Positions 58,736-64,000 of a DNA stretch of 64,000 nucleotides are shown here, piece by piece. The DNA is from Fibrobacter sp. (lineage in GTDB: Bacteria; Fibrobacterota; Fibrobacteria; Fibrobacterales; Fibrobacteraceae). The notes beneath the pieces are model-generated. The model was not told the DNA's origin, searched no databases, and saw nothing but the letters and a program-made list of their open reading frames with translations. A program made the translations under genes and the position numbers. Within the stretch, counting starts at the first letter, position 1. The number at the start of each line of letters is the position of its first letter. Location of the stretch: NCBI GenBank assembly GCA_017503015.1, contig JAFVTX010000050.1, forward strand, positions 1-64,000, given 5' to 3'.

Positions 58736-59398
58736 TTAAATCATCCGCAAGATTTCTTGGGTGGTCTGTTCGGCGAAACTGTTGTCTTGTACAAAGCGGC
58801 GCACTTCGGTGGGGTTTATCCTGGCGTATTCGGACAGGGCCTTGCCGATGCCGTTACGGATGTAGTATTCGTCATCCTTGGCGCAGGTAAGGCAGAACTG
58901 CCGGAGCAGGGGCCAGTCGGTGCGGTCCTTGTACTGGATCTGGAAGATAATGGCGCTACGGCGAACCCAGATGTTCGGGTCCCGAATCCAGGAGGCGATC
59001 TTGGCGTGGAGCGCAGGCAAGCGCAGGGCCAGGTCTCCTAGGATGCAGGCGGCGATAGTGTCCACCGTGTCTTTCCAGGCGCGGGTCTTAATCAGTTTCT
59101 TTAAAAAGTTGAGGTGCTGCCCTCCTAGCATGCCCTTGTGCCTGAACAGGTAGTCGCAGGCGGCGTACTGGATTTCCCGATAGGGCTGAGCCCACATGTC
59201 CTCTATCCGGCTCACCAGCTCCGCATCGTTCTTGGGAGGGTTCTTGTCGAATATGGGGTATGTCACTTCCCGACGGGGGACCAGTTTCACTCCGAGGAAG
59301 TCGAATTGCTCACGGGCCTTTTTGGACATTTCGTGAGATTCTTCTTCGTTGGCGATGGAACGCAGTGCCAGAAGGATATCTTGAGTGAATCGTAACAT
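58736..59398 (-). CDS. DNA alkylation repair protein, AlkD-like HEAT repeats
   Basis: The protein has 220 residues, all helical, with HEAT-like units (YREIQYAACDYLFRHKGML, DTIAACILGDLALRLPALHAKIASWIRDPNIWVRRSAIIFQIQYKD, DDEYYIRNGIGKALSEYARINPTEVRRFVQD). WAQPYREIQYAACDYL, WIRDPNIWVRRSAI and YYIRNGIGKALSEYA match the AlkD family, which removes bulky or cationic alkyl bases through a base-excision route. It stands alone on the minus strand. Confidence 0.88.
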   Translation of the reverse strand: MLRFTQDILLALRSIANEEESHEMSKKAREQFDFLGVKLVPRREVTYPIFDKNPPKNDAELVSRIEDMWAQPYREIQYAACDYLFRHKGMLGGQHLNFLKKLIKTRAWKDTVDTIAACILGDLALRLPALHAKIASWIRDPNIWVRRSAIIFQIQYKDRTDWPLLRQFCLTCAKDDEYYIRNGIGKALSEYARINPTEVRRFVQDNSFAEQTTQEILRMI

Positions 59399-59550
59399 TT
59401 GAACTCAAAAATAGTCCTAAAAAAATTTTTTTTCTAGGTCTTGACAAGCATTTTTTTTAACTTTTTTTTGGAATTTTGAAAAATTTTGCGAAAAAAAGAC
59501 AAAAAACACCCTTGACAACGGAAAAAAGGGAACGCTTTTGCACGGCCCAC
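59399..59550. other. AT-rich spacer upstream of the AlkD-like gene
   Basis: Very AT-rich, with long A and T runs and two TTGACA hexamers (near 59444 and 59513) lacking good -10 partners. No gene is seen. On the minus strand it should hold the promoter of the AlkD-like gene. Confidence 0.4.
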
Positions 59551-59576
59551 AAAAAAAGACCCCCTTGCGGAGGTCT
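59551..59576 (-). terminator. Terminator of tRNA-Cys
   Basis: GACC.CC/GG.GGTC hairpin with a T-run on the minus strand (A-run 59551-59557). The stem is imperfect. Confidence 0.6.
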
Positions 59577-59580
59577 CGAG

Positions 59581-59653
59581 AGGCAACGATCAGACTCGAA
59601 CTGATGAATAAGGCTTTTGCAGAGCCGCCCCTTACCAACTTGGGTACGTCGCC
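59581..59653 (-). tRNA. tRNA-Cys (GCA anticodon)
   Basis: 73 nt. GGCGACG pairs with CGTTGCC, the discriminator is U as usual for cysteine, the anticodon loop CTGCAAA reads GCA and the T-loop is TTCGAGT. Confidence 0.94.
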
Positions 59654-59727
59654 AATGTGAGGCCTAATATAGGTAATGAAACCCCTTTTTCCAAGGGCAA
59701 AGGGCTAAAAAAACTAATTTTTAGGCC

Positions 59728-60261
59728 ATGTTTGACGGATTCAAGGCGAAAATGGGCTCTTTTTTGGTGAGCCTCTGGCTAAGGAGTCTCAGGGTTCGCC
59801 TGGAGACCCCCGAGGAGTTCGGTCCGGGCATTCTTGGAACTTGGCACAGGGATCTGCTTGCCAGCTGCGCCGCTTTCAAGGACATGGGGGTCCACGCTTT
59901 TGTTTCCCAGTCCAAGGATGGGGATTTCTTTAGCGCTACCGCCAAACGACTAGGGTATGTTGTCACAAGGGGGTCTGACAGCCACGGGGCCCTCAACGTG
60001 CGTCACCTGCTGGAATCTTTAAAGTCGGGACAGTTTGCAGGCATGGCTCTGGACGGCCCGCACGGCCCAGCAGGGATTGTAAAGCCTGGATCCCTTTGGC
60101 TGTCAAGGAAATCGGGACGGCCGTTGTGGGAAATCCAGGTGCAGTACGGCCGGCATTTCACCTTGCATACTTGGGACAGGTTTATAATTCCCTTGCCTAT
60201 GTCAACAATTGTCGTGAGAATTAAGTATTTTTGTCATAAACAAGAGGAAAATGTACCGTGA
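59728..60261 (+). CDS. Lysophospholipid acyltransferase-like protein (DUF374)
   Basis: The protein has 177 residues. LGTWHRDLLASCAAF gives the acyltransferase histidine, VSQSKDGDFFSATAKRLGYVVTRGSDSHG the conserved serine/arginine block, and MALDGPHGPAGIVKPGSLWLSRKSGRPLW the DUF374 signature. Family members are thought to acylate lipid intermediates such as lipid A precursors. The last codons overlap the exonuclease start (GTGA), coupling the two. The lipid acceptor is unknown. Confidence 0.87.
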   Translation: MFDGFKAKMGSFLVSLWLRSLRVRLETPEEFGPGILGTWHRDLLASCAAFKDMGVHAFVSQSKDGDFFSATAKRLGYVVTRGSDSHGALNVRHLLESLKSGQFAGMALDGPHGPAGIVKPGSLWLSRKSGRPLWEIQVQYGRHFTLHTWDRFIIPLPMSTIVVRIKYFCHKQEENVP

Positions 60262-60905
60262 TTGCTTTAGCTCCAAAATTCGTGGCTTTTGACTTGGAAA
60301 CGACGGGCCTTGATAACAAGAAAGACGAAATCATTGAAATCGGTGCCGTAAAATTCACTGTAGAAACCAAGAACGGCAAGGTGGTGCCCAAGCTGCTTTC
60401 CGAGTTTGAAACCTTCGTAAAGCCCAACATGCTGATCCCTGCCGAGGCTTCCAACGTGAACCACATCTATGACAAGGATGTGGAGAACGCGCCTCCTGTA
60501 GGCGAGTGCCTCAAGGGCTTTACGGCATTCTGTGGTCAGGGTTCTATCTTGATTGCCCACAATGCAAACTTCGATGCCAGTTTTTTGCGGGTGGCATACG
60601 CCAAGAATCCCCAGTTGGTACCGGGGAATCCGGTGATTGACAGTCTTGTTGTTTCAAGAACAATCCTGCCGGAGCTGGAAAACCATAAGCTGGGGTACAT
60701 GGCGAACTTGTTCAAGCGACGTAACGAGATTGCCATGAGCATTGATTCCGAAAAGATGCACCGCGCCGTCTACGACTGCGAGATGCTTATGGAAGTTTTC
60801 GTGGCCATCCTCCGCCGCCGGTTCAAGGAAAAGGACTGGGAACTGGGGAATATCATGGCCAACATGGCCAAGTACAAGGGCACTCCGCAGTTTATTAATA
60901 AGTGA
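60258..60905 (+). CDS. DnaQ-like 3'-5' exonuclease (DEDDh)
   Basis: The protein has 215 residues with a GTG start that overlaps the upstream stop by 4 nt; GAGGAAAA lies 8-9 nt upstream. The DEDDh residues are all present: D and E in VAFDLETTGLD, D in LIAHNANFDASFL, and H with D in HRAVYDCEML. It is of the stand-alone epsilon or PolC-exonuclease type. It could proofread for DNA polymerase III or process RNA/DNA ends; no polymerase domain is fused. Confidence 0.9.
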   Translation: MIALAPKFVAFDLETTGLDNKKDEIIEIGAVKFTVETKNGKVVPKLLSEFETFVKPNMLIPAEASNVNHIYDKDVENAPPVGECLKGFTAFCGQGSILIAHNANFDASFLRVAYAKNPQLVPGNPVIDSLVVSRTILPELENHKLGYMANLFKRRNEIAMSIDSEKMHRAVYDCEMLMEVFVAILRRRFKEKDWELGNIMANMAKYKGTPQFINK

Positions 60906-60912
60906 TTAGGAC

Positions 60913-60996
60913 TATGAGGTTTGAGGTCGGCTATCCTAACCCCGAGCCTCGCACCTCGTGCCTCCCAAACCCCTAAATCCTAGCCCCTAGTCTCTA
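60913..60996. repeat. Degenerate heptad array H8 (longest)
   Basis: Twelve 7-mers in unbroken phase: TATGAGG, TTTGAGG, TCGGCTA, TCCTAAC, CCCGAGC, CTCGCAC, CTCGTGC, CTCCCAA, ACCCCTA, AATCCTA, GCCCCTA, GTCTCTA. It lies between the exonuclease stop and the shared terminator before rpmB. Confidence 0.7.
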
Positions 60997-61012
60997 AACA
61001 ATACACAAAATA

Positions 61013-61040
61013 CCGCCAAAGAGGACTTTGGCGGCTTTTC
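61013..61040. terminator. Terminator between convergent exonuclease and rpmB genes
   Basis: CCGCCAAA, 6-nt loop, TTTGGCGG followed by CTTTTC on the plus strand and by TATTTTG on the minus strand. Confidence 0.75.
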
Positions 61041-61058
61041 AGTTTTGTTTGGCGAGAA

Positions 61059-61280
61059 TTAGATGCCGAGTTCCTGGGCAACAGCCTGGATACCGCACTT
61101 GCTGATAGTGCGGAGACCGGCAGCGCTCACGCGGAGGGTAACCCAACGATCTTCTTCGGGGATATAGAAGCGCTTCTTCTGGAGGTTGGGAAGCTGCTTC
61201 ATCAACTTCTTACGGTTGGAGTGGGAAACCATGTTGCCCACGAGGCCGGCTTTTCCGGTGACTTCACAAATACGGCTCAT
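61059..61280 (-). CDS. rpmB: Ribosomal protein bL28
   Basis: The protein has 73 residues from the ATG at 61280 with GGAG 8 nt upstream; the ORF extends to 61340 without family match. It has SRICEVTGKAG, NMVSHSNRKKLMKQLPNLQKKRFYIPEEDRWVTLRVSAAGLRTI, as in bL28 of the large subunit. One cysteine remains of the zinc-type set, so this is a non-zinc form. It lies downstream of ispH. Confidence 0.95.
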   Translation of the reverse strand: MSRICEVTGKAGLVGNMVSHSNRKKLMKQLPNLQKKRFYIPEEDRWVTLRVSAAGLRTISKCGIQAVAQELGI

Positions 61281-61336
61281 AATAAAACTCCGTTGTTTTT
61301 TACGGACACCAATTTTAGTTAAATGTGGATGAATTG

Positions 61337-62281
61337 TCAAGACTGGGGTGCGTCTTGAAGTTCCTTTGGCAGGTTAAATTTGGTAGATTCCACCAATTTG
61401 ACGAAATTTTCCACCTCTACGGGGGTGAATTTCGCCTTTATCCAGTCCACGACCTCCTGGACAAGGATTTCGGGGGCACTGGCACCACTGGAAAGCCCTA
61501 CGGTCTCCACCCCCTGGAACCATTCCGGGTCCAGGTCGTGGACGGACTCGATCAGGTGGCTCTTGATGCCCTGTTCCAGCCCCAGTTCCATGAGTCGGGA
61601 AGAATTGGAGGAGTTCTTTGCCCCTACCACCAGGAGCAGTTCCACCTGGGAACACAGGTCCAAAACGGCGGCCTGACGGTTTCCGGTGGCGTAGCACAGG
61701 TCTCCGGCTTCGGGCCCGATGATGTTCGGAAATTTTTCTTTCAGCTTGGCGATAATCTTGCGGGTCTCGGCTACGGAGAGGGTGGTCTGGGTGATGTAGG
61801 CGATTTCCTTGCCGTCGTGGAAAGAGAGCTTTTCGATGTCTTCTTCGTTCCGGATGAGGGTGATGGCGCCTTCAGGGAGCTGCCCCAGGGTGCCTTCCAC
61901 CTCGGCGTGTCCGGCATGCCCGATCAGGATAATGTGGCGCCCGGCGTTAAAATGGCGCTTGGCGCTGAAATGGACCTTGCGGACCAGGGGGCAGGTGGCG
62001 TCCACCACCTTCAGATGTCTGTTTTCGGCGTCCTGGTAGATGTGGTCCGCCACTCCGTGGGCCGAAAAGATGACTACGGAACCTTCGGGAACTTCGTCTA
62101 CCTCATCAACGAAGATGACCCCCTTGGATTTTAGGGTTTCAACAACGTAGCGGTTGTGGACTATCTCGTGTCGCACGTAGATTGGGGAGCCGAATTTTTC
62201 CAGGGCCTTTTCCACCACGTGGATGGCCCGGTCAACACCGGCGCAGAATCCGCGAGGGGTGGCAAGAATCAGTTTCTTCAT
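61337..62281 (-). CDS. ispH: 4-hydroxy-3-methylbut-2-enyl diphosphate reductase
   Basis: The protein has 314 residues. It makes IPP and DMAPP in the last step of the MEP isoprenoid pathway with an iron-sulfur cluster. The three cluster cysteines are visible in PRGFCAGVDRA (C13), DATCPLVRKVHF and GDLCYATGNRQ. The proton-relay Glu is in GHAGHAEVEGTLGQ, and SSNSSRL plus GLSSGASAPEILVQEV are typical. It lies 4 nt after waaA in a minus-strand operon and would supply the isoprenoids used by ubiA. Confidence 0.97.
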   Translation of the reverse strand: MKKLILATPRGFCAGVDRAIHVVEKALEKFGSPIYVRHEIVHNRYVVETLKSKGVIFVDEVDEVPEGSVVIFSAHGVADHIYQDAENRHLKVVDATCPLVRKVHFSAKRHFNAGRHIILIGHAGHAEVEGTLGQLPEGAITLIRNEEDIEKLSFHDGKEIAYITQTTLSVAETRKIIAKLKEKFPNIIGPEAGDLCYATGNRQAAVLDLCSQVELLLVVGAKNSSNSSRLMELGLEQGIKSHLIESVHDLDPEWFQGVETVGLSSGASAPEILVQEVVDWIKAKFTPVEVENFVKLVESTKFNLPKELQDAPQS

Positions 62282-62285
62282 GTTT

Positions 62286-63473
62286 TTAGCCTTGTGCCTT
62301 GAGCAGGTCTTTCAAAAAATCTACAAGTTTCTGGTATGATTCCGTAATTTTCAGCCGTTCCCGTTCCAAGAAGGACTGGACCATCCGGATGTCGGCTTTG
62401 TTCCGGTCGGCAAAGCCTGCGGTGGTCTGGAGCTGAGTCAGCACTCCTTCGCGGACCAGGGTGCAGACGGTTTCCCTTTGCCCTCTGGAGTAAGGACCGA
62501 CGCAGGTGGCCACGCCGTTCTGGAGAGGTTCCCAGAAGTCGTGGACCCCGAGGGTCAGGCTGAAGGAGCCTCCCACTACGGCAGACTTTGACATCTTCAA
62601 GATTTCCGGGACAAGCCCGAACTTGGTGACCAGGGCGACGGCGCCCTTTTGAACCAGGGGCCACTCCGTTACAATCAGTTCCTGTTCCAGAAGAGCCTTG
62701 CGGAAGGTTTCCACCTCTTCGAGCCTGCGGGGAACAAGCACTACGGATTCCTGGTGCTTGATGGAAGAAAGGATCATGCGGCTGAGGCTTGCCCATTCGG
62801 CAAAGTGCATGGACAGGAATGCCGTATCTACGGTGGGGTTCTCGGGGGCGGTGATTTCTTTGCCGGACTTGGCCCAAGAGAGCAGTTTCCAGTCCCCGCC
62901 GATAAAGGCCTTTGCAGGACAGGTTCCGTCGAAGGCAGACTGGATTCGGTTTGAATCGGCTCCGGTCTGCATGGCGGCGAACCCTACGGAACTGTAATCC
63001 AGGAAGGGCAGCGCCCTGTGGAACCTGCCGGAAACGATGGCTACGGAAGGCTTCAGCGAAAGCCGCCGCATGGCGGAGAGGTAGCCCGGCCAGAGTTCGT
63101 TTTCTCCCAGGATAAGACCGATAGGCTTTACCTTGGAGATGAACTTCGCCAGGGAGGAGGGCGTGTCGGCGGGGGCCAGGGCGGCTTCGATGTCCTTGCC
63201 CGAATTCTTTAGGAAATGGACAACTTCTGGCTTCTGCGTCGTGATGAGAATCTTTGGGCAGTTGGGCAGGTCCTGCTGCAGGAATCCGGCGAGGGAGAGG
63301 AGCATCCGGCATTCGCCGAGGCTTGCACCATGTAGCCAGAGGAACGGACCTTCGGGCCAGTCGCCGTCCAGCCTTTCTGAAATATGGAACCGGTTTTCGA
63401 TGGCGGGGACCTTTGCGGTGGCGCCAGCCACAATTCCTGCCACTTCGCGGACTATGCTGAATGCGTTGAACAT
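62286..63473 (-). CDS. waaA: Kdo transferase (3-deoxy-D-manno-octulosonic acid transferase)
   Basis: The protein has 395 residues. The GT30 signature LWLHGASLGECRMLLSLAGFL near residue 47, ILITTQKPEVVHFL, LILGENELWPGYLSAM and VVGGSFSLTLGVHDFWEPLQNGVATCVGPYSRGQ match Kdo transferases that attach Kdo to lipid IVA. It implies a lipopolysaccharide outer membrane. The gene starts right at the end of a methyltransferase gene and is followed 4 nt later by ispH. Confidence 0.93.
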   Translation of the reverse strand: MFNAFSIVREVAGIVAGATAKVPAIENRFHISERLDGDWPEGPFLWLHGASLGECRMLLSLAGFLQQDLPNCPKILITTQKPEVVHFLKNSGKDIEAALAPADTPSSLAKFISKVKPIGLILGENELWPGYLSAMRRLSLKPSVAIVSGRFHRALPFLDYSSVGFAAMQTGADSNRIQSAFDGTCPAKAFIGGDWKLLSWAKSGKEITAPENPTVDTAFLSMHFAEWASLSRMILSSIKHQESVVLVPRRLEEVETFRKALLEQELIVTEWPLVQKGAVALVTKFGLVPEILKMSKSAVVGGSFSLTLGVHDFWEPLQNGVATCVGPYSRGQRETVCTLVREGVLTQLQTTAGFADRNKADIRMVQSFLERERLKITESYQKLVDFLKDLLKAQG

Positions 63474-64000
63474 CTACGCTCCAAAGAAAACTTTTCTACT
63501 GTACAACAGGAAAATTAACAAAATGACCCATAGCCAGGTAGAAAAATCCGCCCGTAGGGTTTGGAAAAAAGTTCTAGGTTGCGCGGTTGCCACAAAATTT
63601 CGTGGATTTGGAAAAAACGCCCAGGTTTTTGCACTCCATTCTATCCATTTTTCTTGAAAGGTGGTTTTCAGGAACTGGTCTTCTGCCTTCGATAGGGCGA
63701 ATTCTAGGGCGAAAAGGGTGGCAAAAAAAGGAATGGTCCAAAGGTCAAAACCAAGGTGAAAAATGATGGCTGCGCTGGCGATGAAACTGTTGGAAACGTA
63801 GAGCGGGTGCCGCATCAGGGAGTAAGCTCCGGTGGTGACTAGGGTGGGGGCAGCGTGGGTGTTTCCGCGGGTGTGTTCGCCGATGGTGCGCCTTGCAAAA
63901 ATCCGGAGCAGGATGCCTACGGCAAGGAGGATTGCCGCTACTATGGTGGGCCCATATTTTAGAGGGGATGGGGGCACGACGATAAGTCCGAGACCTAGCA
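63474..64000 (-). CDS. Isoprenylcysteine-carboxyl-methyltransferase-like membrane protein, 5' end beyond window
   Basis: At least 175 residues are readable. The frame stays open past the GTG at 63977 to the window edge (LGLGLIVVP), so the real start is probably outside. GAYSLMRHPLYVSNSFIASA and KAEDQFLKTTFQEKWIEWS match the ICMT/PEMT-like membrane methyltransferases, in which RHPxY binds SAM. Several membrane helices precede and follow. The substrate is unknown. It abuts waaA. Confidence 0.8.
   Translation of the reverse strand, partial: LGLGLIVVPPSPLKYGPTIVAAILLAVGILLRIFARRTIGEHTRGNTHAAPTLVTTGAYSLMRHPLYVSNSFIASAAIIFHLGFDLWTIPFFATLFALEFALSKAEDQFLKTTFQEKWIEWSAKTWAFFPNPRNFVATAQPRTFFQTLRADFSTWLWVILLIFLLYSRKVFFGA

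Overview
The window looks like a chromosomal segment from a member of the Fibrobacterota (Fibrobacter or a close relative). The evidence is a C-terminal Fibrobacter succinogenes major paralogous domain at 33.1-35.3 kb, two TIGR02147-type proteins (a family abundant in Fibrobacter), serine-rich linkers in many lipoproteins, a T9SS-like C-terminal sorting tail at 38.5-41.0 kb, and Gram-negative envelope genes (waaA, outer-membrane barrel, many lipoproteins). This assignment is inferred from domain content; no database search was run.

Layout. 0-11 kb: tRNA-Thr, a TPR membrane protein, a minus-strand run of an NPCBM-fused membrane glycosyltransferase, a DPM1-like glycosyltransferase and gmk, then transketolase, a MacA-like adaptor, a CDF metal exporter and a Gfo/Idh/MocA oxidoreductase. 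11.2-16.4 kb: an AT-rich, probably acquired island with an AbaSI/PvuRts1I-like modification-dependent endonuclease, three small secreted or membrane proteins, a secreted trypsin-like protease, a structured RNA candidate and a DUF4143-type ATPase. 16.5-32.5 kb: glgP, a histidine-phosphatase lipoprotein, an NAD(P)-binding protein, polA, two paralogous Ser-rich lipoproteins, an acyltransferase and hydrolase pair, an MBL-fold lipoprotein and a eukaryotic-type ileS. 32.6-36 kb: a broken acetyltransferase-like gene, the AT-rich FISUMP gene, a second copy of the structured RNA and a mosaic of repeats that includes a 55-bp piece of ileS.

36-49 kb holds two separate loci in which a TIGR02147 protein is translationally coupled to a lipoprotein sharing a VAG..IGN motif after the lipobox. 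One lies divergent to a secreted metallopeptidase. A sugar porter, a MORN-repeat lipoprotein, a three-gene membrane/hydrolase operon and tRNA-Leu lie between them. 49-64 kb: comF-like, an outer-membrane barrel with a clear promoter, tRNA-Ser, an HD-GYP phosphodiesterase, tRNA-Phe, a CotH lipoprotein, a menG-ubiX-ubiA quinone cluster, birA, a small secreted gene with an in-frame amber codon, an AlkD-like protein, tRNA-Cys, a DUF374 acyltransferase, a DnaQ-like exonuclease and a minus-strand operon (methyltransferase fragment, waaA, ispH, rpmB).

Three pieces of intergenic structure stand out. (1) Degenerate tandem arrays with an exact 7-nt phase occur at eight or more places, three of them running up to or close to a start codon. 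(2) A candidate structured RNA is present in two diverged copies with compensatory stem changes. (3) Dispersed palindromic REP-like elements of the GTCATNCC type are nested with larger repeats. I consider the heptad arrays, the two-copy RNA and the TIGR02147-lipoprotein pairs the best candidates for something undescribed.
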